In this document: one piece after another, positions 25,055 through 33,062 of the stretch | Layout: each line of letters begins with the position of its first letter | How positions within the stretch are numbered: position 1 is the stretch's first letter | DNA from: Oscillospiraceae bacterium | GTDB taxonomy: Bacteria; Bacillota; Clostridia; Oscillospirales; Ruminococcaceae | Assembly (NCBI GenBank): GCA_017505635.1 | Contig: JAFVOU010000007.1 | Coordinates: forward strand, 1-64,000 | Reading direction: 5' to 3' | DNA: 64,000 bases | Translations under genes and position numbers: made by a program | The notes under the pieces: model-generated | The model's input: the letters and a program-made list of their open reading frames with translations, nothing else | The model's database searches: none | Told to the model about the DNA's origin: nothing

Positions 25055-25614
25055 TTTATCTCCGTCTTTTCTTTGAGTTTTTCAAAATCGGACTTTTTGC
25101 AGTAGGCGGCGGCATGGCAACACTGCCGTTTTTGCAGCGCCTTGGCGAAAGTACCGGCTGGTTTGACAATCAGCTTATCACCGATATGGTGGCAATCAGC
25201 GAATCTACACCGGGACCTATCGGCATAAATATGGCAACATACGTTGGATACAATGTTGCAGGTTTCTGGGGCGGTTTTGCAGCAACAATGGGCGAAGTTT
25301 TGCCCTGCGTTATGCTGGTGATACTGTTCTCAAAATTTCTTGATAAGCTCAGCGGTAACAAATATCTGGACTATGCCTTTTACGGTATGCGTCCTGCAGT
25401 GACAGGCCTTATTGCTGCAGCAGCAGTTTCAATTATGCAGGTGTCAATTTTAAATACTGAACTGTTTAAGCAGACAGGCAGCATAGCCGACCTTGCAGAC
25501 CCTAAAAAGATAATTTTCTTTGTGCTGATATACCTGGCTATAAAGAAATTTAAAAAGCATCCTGTTGCCTATATTGCGGTATCTGCAGTTGCCGGACTGG
25601 TGTTTGCATTCTGA
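25051..25614 (+). CDS. Chromate transporter family, second half
   Basis: A 187-residue CHR-domain membrane protein. It starts MIYLRLFFEFFKIGLFAVGG, then GMATLPFLQRL, ISESTPGPIGINMATYVGYN and the GF.GGFAATMGEVLPC segment. The ATG overlaps the stop of the first half by 4 bp and sits behind AAAGGAGGTAAC, so the two halves are made together. About six hydrophobic segments are visible. No metal-binding cluster is seen. The pair is co-oriented with the peptide importer, but a terminator-like hairpin lies before it, so a functional link is only a possibility. Confidence 0.87.
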   Translation: MIYLRLFFEFFKIGLFAVGGGMATLPFLQRLGESTGWFDNQLITDMVAISESTPGPIGINMATYVGYNVAGFWGGFAATMGEVLPCVMLVILFSKFLDKLSGNKYLDYAFYGMRPAVTGLIAAAAVSIMQVSILNTELFKQTGSIADLADPKKIIFFVLIYLAIKKFKKHPVAYIAVSAVAGLVFAF

Positions 25615-25760
25615 TATTTACATTATGCAAGAAAATGCTGACAGATATACTTGTTCAAAGATATATAATTGTGATGTGATGGCATAAAGATATATGCGGT
25701 AATCAAAGCTGATATAGAAAAATCCGTAAAAATATGTCCGGTAGAACACAGGAGATTGTT

Positions 25761-26618
25761 ATGATTATAGATTTTCACACCCACAGCTTTCCCGATAAAA
25801 TTGCAGAGAAAGCTATGAAAAGCCTTAGCGCAGCGTCTCATTCCATGGCTTTTGCCGACGGCACGGTGCAGGGAATAATAAATTCCATGGCAGAAGGGGG
25901 AATATCCCGTTCGGTAATACTTCCTGTTGCAACAAAGGCAGCCAGTGTTGCCGGAATGAACGATTATGCCTGCAGGTTCAATCAGCAGTACGAAAAACAG
26001 GGGCTGTTTTCCTTTGGCTGTATGCACCCCGATTTTGAAGACTGGAAAGCCGAGCTTGACCGCGTTGCACATATGGGTCTTAAAGGCATAAAAATACACC
26101 CTGTTTATCAGGGGGTAAACCAGGACGATGTGCGTTTTGTGCGCATTCTGGAAAGGGCAGGCGAACTGGGGCTTGTTGTGGTAAGCCACGCAGGGCTGGA
26201 TATAGGTTTTCCGGGAGAGGTGAAATCCACACCTGCAATGATATCCAATGCAATAAGACAGGCAGGACCTGTAAAATTTGTTGCGGCACATATGGGCAGC
26301 TGGAAACTGTGGGACGAAGTTGACTGTCTTGCAGAATATAAAAATATATACATAGATACAGCATTCAGCCTTGGCAGTATAATTCCAAGAGAAAACGATG
26401 ATTATTATCTGGGCACAGATACAAAAATGCTGGGCGACAAACGGTTTTGCGATATTGTACGTCTGTTTGGCGCAGACAGGGTGCTGTTTGGCTCTGACAG
26501 CCCGTGGGACAGTCAGAAACAGGCAGTGGAGCGTATAAAACAAAGTGGTATTACACAGCAGGAAGCAGATAAGATTTTTTGGCACAACGGGTGCAGACTG
26601 CTGGGTATGACAATATAA
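25761..26618 (+). CDS. TIM-barrel amidohydrolase (ACMSD-like family)
   Basis: A 285-residue metal-dependent hydrolase of the Amidohydro_2 family. Metal and active-site motifs are in order: DFHTHSFP at the N-terminus, GIKIHPVYQG, VVSHAG, AAHMGSW, and FGSDSPW near residue 243, whose Asp is catalytic in the family. Members include decarboxylases and hydrolases of uncertain substrate, so no reaction can be assigned. A frame extension to 25734 lacks an RBS; AGGAGATTGTT supports the ATG at 25761. It is followed 59 bp later by an unrelated small gene. Confidence 0.85.
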   Translation: MIIDFHTHSFPDKIAEKAMKSLSAASHSMAFADGTVQGIINSMAEGGISRSVILPVATKAASVAGMNDYACRFNQQYEKQGLFSFGCMHPDFEDWKAELDRVAHMGLKGIKIHPVYQGVNQDDVRFVRILERAGELGLVVVSHAGLDIGFPGEVKSTPAMISNAIRQAGPVKFVAAHMGSWKLWDEVDCLAEYKNIYIDTAFSLGSIIPRENDDYYLGTDTKMLGDKRFCDIVRLFGADRVLFGSDSPWDSQKQAVERIKQSGITQQEADKIFWHNGCRLLGMTI

Positions 26619-26677
26619 ACTGATATTTTTATGTTGGTATTAAATGAAAATAAAATATGTTAAGGAGAAGTTGATTT

Positions 26678-27043
26678 ATGAACAACGAATTTGTTTTCTG
26701 GGATAAATATTTTAACCTTGAGGAAGAGGAGCTTAAGCTGTTCAATTTTGTTCTGCAGTTTGACTTTGGCGAAGGCAACGCAGAGTATTCCTGCGAGGAT
26801 TTAAAGGCAGGTGAACTGACAATTGAACAGGTGCTGGGCTGTCTTAAATTTATCATCTGCGGATACAACGACGGAAAGCAGAACTACCTTGCTTTTCTTG
26901 ATATCGATGATGAGGGCGGCGTTGGCTATAACTTTTTCCGTGATGGCAGCGAAGAACCTGTGGATATTAAAGATGCAGAAATCGTTGCAGCCAACATCTA
27001 CGCTATCGTAAGCGACGGTCTGGTTGCGGAGTTTGATAAATAG
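26678..27043 (+). CDS. Acidic protein of unknown function
   Basis: A 121-residue cytoplasmic acidic protein without recognisable domain. It reads as an alpha/beta fold with conserved-looking segments FDFGEGNAEYSCEDLKAG, YNDGKQNYLAFLDIDDEGG and a C-terminal helix AANIYAIVSDGLVAEF. AAGGAGAAG precedes the ATG. It is a single-gene unit: a 59-bp gap and then a hairpin on the 3' side. I do not recognise the family. Confidence 0.65.
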   Translation: MNNEFVFWDKYFNLEEEELKLFNFVLQFDFGEGNAEYSCEDLKAGELTIEQVLGCLKFIICGYNDGKQNYLAFLDIDDEGGVGYNFFRDGSEEPVDIKDAEIVAANIYAIVSDGLVAEFDK

Positions 27044-27057
27044 TGCAAAAATGTACC

Positions 27058-27085
27058 CATCAAAACACCAATCTGTGTTTTGATG
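27058..27085 (+). terminator. Hairpin after the acidic unknown gene
   Basis: CATCAAAACAC / GTGTTTTGATG is a perfect 11-bp stem with a 6-base loop, 15 bp after the stop codon. Only a weak T-run follows. Confidence 0.5.
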
Positions 27086-27144
27086 TGGATTTATGTTTTC
27101 TTATCAGGATTCTGCTTTGACAGGGTGATTTATTATAAAAAAAT

Positions 27145-27184
27145 ACGGGGTACTCAGAAGTTAAAACTGAGTACTCCGTTTTTG
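27145..27184 (+). terminator. Strong hairpin terminator
   Basis: ACGGGGTACTCAG / CTGAGTACTCCGT with one mismatch and a 9-base loop, then five T. The A-run before it makes it functional in both directions, so it may also end the GNAT remnant on the other strand. Confidence 0.7.
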
Positions 27185-27188
27185 TCTG

Positions 27189-27398
27189 TTATTCTGCAAG
27201 TTCTGTAAGGGTATCTCCGGCTATGCGGTACACTGTCCAGTCTTCCATTGGCTGAGCTCCCAGTGACAGATAAAAATCTATGCTTGGCCTGTTCCAGTCA
27301 AGGCACCACCATTCCAGCCTGCCGCAGCCGCGTTCCACGGCTGTCTGCGCCAGCTTTTTCAGCAATGCTTTGCCATAGCCCTTGCCGCAATAACAGAT
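27189..27398 (-). pseudogene. GNAT acetyltransferase C-terminal remnant
   Basis: Leftward translation gives CYCGKGYGKALLKKLAQTAV, ERGCGRLEWWCLDWNRPS and IDFYLSLGAQPMEDWTVYR, then a normal end (LTELAE, TAA). This is the acetyl-CoA-binding half of a diamine-N-acetyltransferase-like GNAT. An in-frame TAA lies just upstream of the ICYCGKG segment and no start precedes it. The N-terminal half is missing, so this is a relic. Confidence 0.65.
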
Positions 27399-27462
27399 TT
27401 AGTGCCGTAGAACTGTAAACAATCATATTATATAATACAAACTTTCTCCGGCAGAAAAAGAT

Positions 27463-27504
27463 AAATATCCCGCCATACATCTGCAGATGCATGACGGGAT
27501 ATTT
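27463..27504 (-). terminator. Terminator of kinase gene (bidirectional)
   Basis: AAATATCCCG / CGGGATATTT flanks an inner ATCTGCAGAT palindrome. T-rich tracts lie on both sides. It is 13 bp beyond the stop of the leftward sugar kinase gene. Confidence 0.7.
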
Positions 27505-27516
27505 TTGTATATGTTT

Positions 27517-28890
27517 TTATTCAACCGTTTCTATGTCAAAGGACTCTTTTACAAGTTCCCTTGCCTTTTCAAGCATCATATCTTCATAGAGATACATCAT
27601 CTGCGAAACGATATTGCCTGTGGCGGTGCATTCAACAGGTCCTGCGGTTACGGTTCTGCCTGTGTACTGCTTTGTAAGGCTGTTCAGATATCTGTCCTTG
27701 CTGCCGCCGCCAACAATGCTTATGCGGCTTATTTTTTTGCCTGCAATATCCTCAATTTCCTTCAAAGTGCGGTTGTAGCTGTCCGCAAGGGAATGATAAA
27801 TACTGCTCAACACATCAGCAAGCGGAAGGTCAGGTCTGCCAAGATAATTTCTCACAGCTTCGGTCATACTTTTCGGTGCAAGAAAGGCATCATCAGTAGG
27901 GTCAATAAGTTCGGCAAAACTGCTGTCCATTGCAAGCTGCATCATTTCATCATAGCTGTACTGGCCGTTCAGCTCTCTTTTGATGCTCTGGAAAAGCCAC
28001 ATACCCATGATGTTTTTCAAAAAACGGTAGCGGTAGTTTATGCCGCCCTCATTGGAAAGAGATGCATCCATAGCCTGCTGTGTTGTAACAGGATAGGTGT
28101 TTTCGGTGCCCACAAGGCTCCAGGTGCCGGAGGAGATGAAAAGCGTTTCGTCATCAACAGGGCAGGCTGCCACTGCCGATGCAGTATCGTGGGCAGGGCA
28201 GTGCATAACAAGGCAGTCAAACCCCACACGGGCTTTTATTTCTTCACTCAAAGTGCCCACAGCAGTGCAGGGGGCGCTGATATCTTTGAAAAGCTCCTGC
28301 TTATATCCCAAAGTGTCAATAAGTTCTCTGTCCCAGTCTTTGGTCTGTGCATTCAGCAGACCGGTTGTGGAACAGATTGTATATTCGTGTGAGACAACCC
28401 CTGTAAGTCTGTAGGAAAGATAATCAGGCATCATAAGCAGATGTGCCGCTTTGTCCATCTTGCCGCTTTGCTTGTCGCACCACAGCTGAAAGATTGTGTT
28501 GTAGGTCTGTTCACCTATACCTGCTTTGCCGTAAAGGGTGTTTTTGTCCACAAATTTATATATTTCCTGCGGTACAGCGGCAGTTCTTGCATCTCTGTAT
28601 GCAACACAGGGCAAAAGTTCGCTGTGGTTTTCGTCAAGCAGCACATAGTCAACGCCCCAGGTGTCGATGGCCACAGTCTGCGGCACTTTGCCAAGCTGGG
28701 CACATTTTTCAAGGCCTTTTATTACGTTTTCGCAAAGTTCGGCAATATCCCAGACAAGTGTGCCGTTTGTTTCTTTAATGCCGTTTTCAAAGCGGTAGAT
28801 TTCGGAAATAACCAGCTTACCATCCTTTATTTCACCAAGCAGATGTCTGCCGCTTGAAGCACCTATATCAATTGCCAGACAATATGACAT
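27517..28890 (-). CDS. rhaB: Rhamnulokinase-family (FGGY) sugar kinase
   Basis: A 457-residue FGGY kinase closest by eye to rhamnulokinase. It has LAIDIGASSGRHLLG (phosphate 1), IDTWGVDYVLLD, AYRDART, CPAHDTASAV (the catalytic-Asp region), SSGTWSLVGTE and IVGGGSKD near the C-terminus (adenosine site). These kinases phosphorylate a ketohexulose at O1. CGGAGGTAAAT precedes the ATG. The upstream gene of the same strand encodes L-fucose isomerase, 45 bp away, so L-fuculose is the probable substrate here rather than L-rhamnulose. No aldolase gene is in the window to complete the route. Confidence 0.85.
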   Translation of the reverse strand: MSYCLAIDIGASSGRHLLGEIKDGKLVISEIYRFENGIKETNGTLVWDIAELCENVIKGLEKCAQLGKVPQTVAIDTWGVDYVLLDENHSELLPCVAYRDARTAAVPQEIYKFVDKNTLYGKAGIGEQTYNTIFQLWCDKQSGKMDKAAHLLMMPDYLSYRLTGVVSHEYTICSTTGLLNAQTKDWDRELIDTLGYKQELFKDISAPCTAVGTLSEEIKARVGFDCLVMHCPAHDTASAVAACPVDDETLFISSGTWSLVGTENTYPVTTQQAMDASLSNEGGINYRYRFLKNIMGMWLFQSIKRELNGQYSYDEMMQLAMDSSFAELIDPTDDAFLAPKSMTEAVRNYLGRPDLPLADVLSSIYHSLADSYNRTLKEIEDIAGKKISRISIVGGGSKDRYLNSLTKQYTGRTVTAGPVECTATGNIVSQMMYLYEDMMLEKARELVKESFDIETVE

Positions 28891-28935
28891 ATTTACCTCC
28901 GTTTTTGTAATTTTATATGTTATATCTGACTTGTT

Positions 28936-30735
28936 TTAGCATTTTTTAAAGAGCGGACCAAAGTTCTGACAAGCTCTGTAGTCTGCGCTTTCCTTGTCCA
29001 TACCAAATGCATTCCATGCAGCAGGACGGAAGATTTGTTCTTCAGGTACGTTGTGCATGCAAACAGGAATTCTCAGCATGGAACAGAGTGTGATAAGGTC
29101 TGCGCCGATGTGACCATAGGAGATTGCGCCGTGGTTTGCGCCCCAGTTGTTCATTACGTCATAAGCTGTTTTAAACGGACCTTCACCTGTGCATCTTGGT
29201 GCAAACCATGTGCAAGGCCATGTGTAGTCGGTGCGTTTCCACAATGTGTCGGTAACGTCGTCAGGCAGCTGTACAGTCCAGCCTTCTGCAATCTGCAGCA
29301 CAGGGCCAAGACCTTTTACAAGGTTAAGGCGAATCATTGTTGCAGGCATCTGTGCCTTTGTGATAAAGCGGGAAGAATAACCGCCGCCGCGGAAATAGCC
29401 TATGTCAGCATAGTTCCATGTGGAGTTTGCCATGATAGCTTTCTGGTCTTCTTCTGTTACTTCGTACCAAGGTTTCATAACAGCGTTGCCGTTTTCGTCT
29501 TTTGCTTCGCCGTTTGCATCAAGACAGCAGGCACCGGAGTTGATAAGGTGGATAAAGCCGTCAGATTCTTTTGCATAGCCGTCAATGTCATAGCCTGTAA
29601 CTCTCTTTACAGCTTCGCCGCTCCAGTATGTTCTAACGTCTGCAAACATCTGCGGACGGTTTGTAAGCAGTTTCATAAACAGCATACCAATGCCGTTGAG
29701 AACGTCGTTTTCGGTTGCAAGGATATAAGGTTCGCGTGCGCCGTTCCAGTCAAAAGAGGTGTTGAGCATAGCTTCAGGGAAGTCGCAGTTTGGATAAAAG
29801 TCTGTCCACTGTCTCTGTCCCTGGAAACCTGCAGCGATTGCATTGTGACCAACCATTTCTTCTTCACAGCCTGCAGGCAGGTTAGGGTTGCCGTTCATAA
29901 GGTCTTTGATGATAACCATCATCTTAACAACAAATTCCCAGTCAGCATCCTTTTCTTCCCTTGTTTTCTGCAGTTCTTCAGGGTTTTTGTCAAAGCCTTC
30001 AATGCAGTATTCTTTTGCCCATGCCATAGCTTTTTCAAATTCAGCCTGGTCATAGATGCCTTCTGTCATACGGCGGATAATTTCAACTTCGTCAACAGAT
30101 TCCACGCGCATGCCAAGGTAGTCTTCGATAAAGTCTGTGCTGATAATGGAACCGCCGATACCCATACAGATAGAGCCTATCTGCAGGTAGGATTTGCCCC
30201 TCATTGTTGCGGCGGCAACAGCAGCGCGGCCAAAACGAAGCAGTTTTTCCTTTACATCTTCAGGAATTGATGTGTCGTCAGCATCCTGAACATCGTGGCC
30301 GTAGATGCCGAATGCAGGCAGACCTTTCTGTGCGTGTGTTGCCAGAACAGATGCAAGATAAACAGCACCTGGACGTTCTGTGCCGTTAAAACCCCATACA
30401 GCCTTGATTGTGTTTGGGTCCATATCCATTGTTTCTGCGCCGTAGCACCAGCAAGGTGTAACTGTAAGTGTGATGTCAACGCCTTCCTTGCGGAACTTGT
30501 CAGCACAGGCTGCAGCTTCTGCCACACGGCCTATTGTTGTGTCTGCAATAACAACCTTTACAGGTTCGCCGTTGGAATATTTAAGGTTTTCCTCAAACAG
30601 TTTTGCTGCACTTTTTGCCATATTCATTGTCTGTTCTTCAAGGCTTTCGCGCACCTTGAGAACACCGCGTCTGCCGTCGATGGTAGGGCGGATGCCGATA
30701 ACAGGGTAATCACCGATAAGTCTGGATTTTGCCAT
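28936..30735 (-). CDS. fucI: L-fucose isomerase
   Basis: A 599-residue enzyme matching FucI along its length (Escherichia coli FucI is 591). It has [20 protein letters not shown] at the start, [23 protein letters not shown], and the active-site region with [17 protein letters not shown] and FADVRTYWS, supplying the family's Glu and Asp metal ligands. [11 protein letters not shown] and a C-terminal [10 protein letters not shown] follow. It converts L-fucose to L-fuculose using Mn2+. CGGAGGTTTTACT precedes the ATG. It heads a two-gene operon with the kinase, pointing to growth on host-mucin or plant fucose. No permease or regulator is adjacent. Confidence 0.95.
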   Translation of the reverse strand: MAKSRLIGDYPVIGIRPTIDGRRGVLKVRESLEEQTMNMAKSAAKLFEENLKYSNGEPVKVVIADTTIGRVAEAAACADKFRKEGVDITLTVTPCWCYGAETMDMDPNTIKAVWGFNGTERPGAVYLASVLATHAQKGLPAFGIYGHDVQDADDTSIPEDVKEKLLRFGRAAVAAATMRGKSYLQIGSICMGIGGSIISTDFIEDYLGMRVESVDEVEIIRRMTEGIYDQAEFEKAMAWAKEYCIEGFDKNPEELQKTREEKDADWEFVVKMMVIIKDLMNGNPNLPAGCEEEMVGHNAIAAGFQGQRQWTDFYPNCDFPEAMLNTSFDWNGAREPYILATENDVLNGIGMLFMKLLTNRPQMFADVRTYWSGEAVKRVTGYDIDGYAKESDGFIHLINSGACCLDANGEAKDENGNAVMKPWYEVTEEDQKAIMANSTWNYADIGYFRGGGYSSRFITKAQMPATMIRLNLVKGLGPVLQIAEGWTVQLPDDVTDTLWKRTDYTWPCTWFAPRCTGEGPFKTAYDVMNNWGANHGAISYGHIGADLITLCSMLRIPVCMHNVPEEQIFRPAAWNAFGMDKESADYRACQNFGPLFKKC

Positions 30736-30942
30736 AGTAAAACCTCCGATTTGATTTAGTTTATTGTTGTTTTGTCTGTCAGAAATTCGCGGTCTGTATG
30801 GGCGGCACAGTGGGGCTGCCCACCCTTTATAAAATAAGTATATCAGTATAAATATAAGATTACAACATTAAAAATAGTGCGACACAATCAATTTCATTAA
30901 GTTAAGTGAACTTCAGAATATCAACTTTGTACAATAAAATAA

Positions 30943-31056
30943 AATGTCATTCCGGGCACAGCGATGCAGGGGACGGTGTCCCCGACGTCCCGTTGAATCT
31001 CCCTGTCCGATTGAACCCGGAGATTCCTGGACACTTGCGTTGTTCAGAATGACATT
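30943..31056. repeat. REP/MITE-like palindromic intergenic element
   Basis: A 114-bp element starting AATGTCATTC and ending GAATGACATT, with an inner pair GAATCTCC...GGAGATTC and a GC-rich GGGACGGTGTCCCCGACGTC part. It is much richer in G+C than its surroundings. The outer arms match the short TGTCATTC hairpins near 35220 and 43796, suggesting a dispersed family. The rest of the 30736-31125 gap is A+T-rich and holds only the presumed fucI promoter. Confidence 0.6.
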
Positions 31057-31125
31057 GTTAATGTATTAAGTTTGTATCTTTGCCTTGCCTTGCGGCACAG
31101 GCAGATGTATTTTTTGCCTTGCAGA

Positions 31126-32763
31126 CTATCCTTTTATCTGTGCTTCAACCAGCCTGTCGGAACAGTAGCGCTGACGCAGCACAGGCTTTTCAATTTTGCC
31201 GGTAGGGTTGCGAGGCACCTTGTCAAAGATAATTTTTCTTGGGCGTTTGTAACGGGGCAGTGCCATGCAGAATTCGTCAATTTCCTGCTGTGTACAGCTT
31301 TCGTTTTCCTTTACCTCGATAATTGCGGCTGCAATTTCGCCCAGACGGCTGTCAGGCAGACCGATAACTGCAACGTCCTTGATTTTGTCGTTTGTGCGCA
31401 GAAAATCTTCTATCTGAACAGGATAAATGTTTTCACCGCCCGAGATAACAACATCTTTTTTGCGGTCCACAAGGTAGATAAATCCGTCTTCGTCCTCTCT
31501 GGCCATATCGCCTGTATAAAGCCAGCCGTCGCGTATAACTTCGCTTGTTGCATCAGGATTTTTATAATAGCAGGTCATAACACCGTTGCCTTTTACAATC
31601 AGTTCGCCTACTTCGCCTTTTGCCACATCTGTGCCGTGTTCGTCAACTATGCGTGTCTGCCAGCCATAGCCTGCTTTGCCTATGGCACCAACCTTGGAGA
31701 TGTTTTCCACACCAAGGTGTACACAACCGGGGCCGATAGATTCTGAAAGACCGTAGTTTGTGTCATAACAGTGGTTTGGAAATGTCTTCATCCAGCGGCG
31801 GATAAGGCTTGGCGGAACAGGCTGTGCACCTATGTGCATAAGTCTCCACTGGTCAAGGCGGCAACGGGAAAGGTCAATCCTTCCGTCATCTATTGCATCA
31901 AGCAGGTCCTGCGCCCAGGGCACAAGCAGCCACACAATTGTGCAGCGTTCTTCCGTTACTGCACGCAGAATCCATTCCGGTTTTACACCGCGAAGCAGAA
32001 CTGCTTTGGAACCCGACACAAGGGAGCCGAACCAGTGCATCTTTGCCCCTGTGTGATAAAGGGGAGGTATGCAGAGAAATACATCGTCGTGCTGCTGACC
32101 GTGGTGGCTGTGTTCTGTAAGGCAGGCGTGCACAAGTGACTGATGGTTGTGCAGTATGGCCTTTGGAAAACCTGTTGTGCCGGAAGAAAAGTATATTGCT
32201 GCATCATCATCTTCGTCCAGGGCAACAGGCGGTGCAGAAGAAGAGCAGTAGCCCGCAAGTTCAAGACAGTTCTGTGCATAGCAAGGCACATCCTTGCCTA
32301 CAAAGAAAAGTGTTTTTACATTTGGTATATCATCTGCAATTGCATCTATACGGCTGATAAATTCCGGCCCAAAAACCAGCACCTCAACATCAGCAAGGTC
32401 AAGACAGTATTTTATTTCATCGGAGGAATAGCGGTAGTTCATCGGCACTGCAATACAGCCTGCTTTAAGCACACCAAAGTAAACAGGCAGCCATTCAAGA
32501 CAGTTCATAACCAGAATTGCCACCTTTGTGCCTTTTTTGATACAGCGGCTGAGCAGCAGGTTTGCAAAGCGGTTTGCGCGGTAGTCAAAATCCTTCCAGC
32601 TTATCTCTCTGCGGTAAGGTGCGTCCTGTCCGGCGCTTTCGATAAGGTTAAAATCCCACCAGGTAACAGCCTTATCGCGTTCTTCCGACGGGTTAATCTC
32701 TACCAGCGCAGTTTCATGACCGTACAGTCTGGCGTTTCTTTCAAGAAAATCTGTGATAATCAT
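31126..32763 (-). CDS. AMP-forming acyl-CoA synthetase
   Basis: A 545-residue ANL-superfamily ligase. The ATP/AMP motif is IYFSSGTTGFPKAILHNHQS; the acyl pocket begins at LCIPPLYHTGAKMHW; YGLSESIG is the A5 motif; GWLYTGDMAREDEDGFIYLV and DRKKDVVISGGENIYP are the hinge motifs; RNPTGKIEKPVL carries the catalytic Lys. It activates a carboxylic acid to an acyl-adenylate and then a CoA thioester. The chain length cannot be told. An upstream extension to 32838 lacks an RBS, whereas AGAGGTGAAG supports the start at 32763. It is a single-gene unit. Confidence 0.88.
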   Translation of the reverse strand: MIITDFLERNARLYGHETALVEINPSEERDKAVTWWDFNLIESAGQDAPYRREISWKDFDYRANRFANLLLSRCIKKGTKVAILVMNCLEWLPVYFGVLKAGCIAVPMNYRYSSDEIKYCLDLADVEVLVFGPEFISRIDAIADDIPNVKTLFFVGKDVPCYAQNCLELAGYCSSSAPPVALDEDDDAAIYFSSGTTGFPKAILHNHQSLVHACLTEHSHHGQQHDDVFLCIPPLYHTGAKMHWFGSLVSGSKAVLLRGVKPEWILRAVTEERCTIVWLLVPWAQDLLDAIDDGRIDLSRCRLDQWRLMHIGAQPVPPSLIRRWMKTFPNHCYDTNYGLSESIGPGCVHLGVENISKVGAIGKAGYGWQTRIVDEHGTDVAKGEVGELIVKGNGVMTCYYKNPDATSEVIRDGWLYTGDMAREDEDGFIYLVDRKKDVVISGGENIYPVQIEDFLRTNDKIKDVAVIGLPDSRLGEIAAAIIEVKENESCTQQEIDEFCMALPRYKRPRKIIFDKVPRNPTGKIEKPVLRQRYCSDRLVEAQIKG

Positions 32764-33062
32764 TATCTTCACCTCTGTATAAATAAACATCCTCTGCAAA
32801 AACAGAGAACAGAAAGTTTCTTTGATGATATAAAGCATCAGATAAAATTACCGATTTTATCAGTATATTTAAAATATGCTATTAAGTTTAGCACTAAAAG
32901 CAGGGTTAGTCAATAAAGCTGATAATTAATGCAATAAAGTTGTAATATAATACATCTGAAGTGTAAAATGCCTTGTTGTTTTAAAAATCTGTGTCAGATA
33001 TTTGCTTTTACAGCCATTGTCTGTTAAAATATATCATCAGTAAAAAATTTGTGGAGATAATT

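Noticed and set aside
27487-28392. A 301-codon + strand frame opposite the sugar kinase gene
   Set aside because: Overlaps the kinase completely and the terminator; no RBS or domain.
29035-30270. A 411-codon + strand frame opposite fucI
   Set aside because: No recognisable motif; its composition is the antisense of fucI codons.
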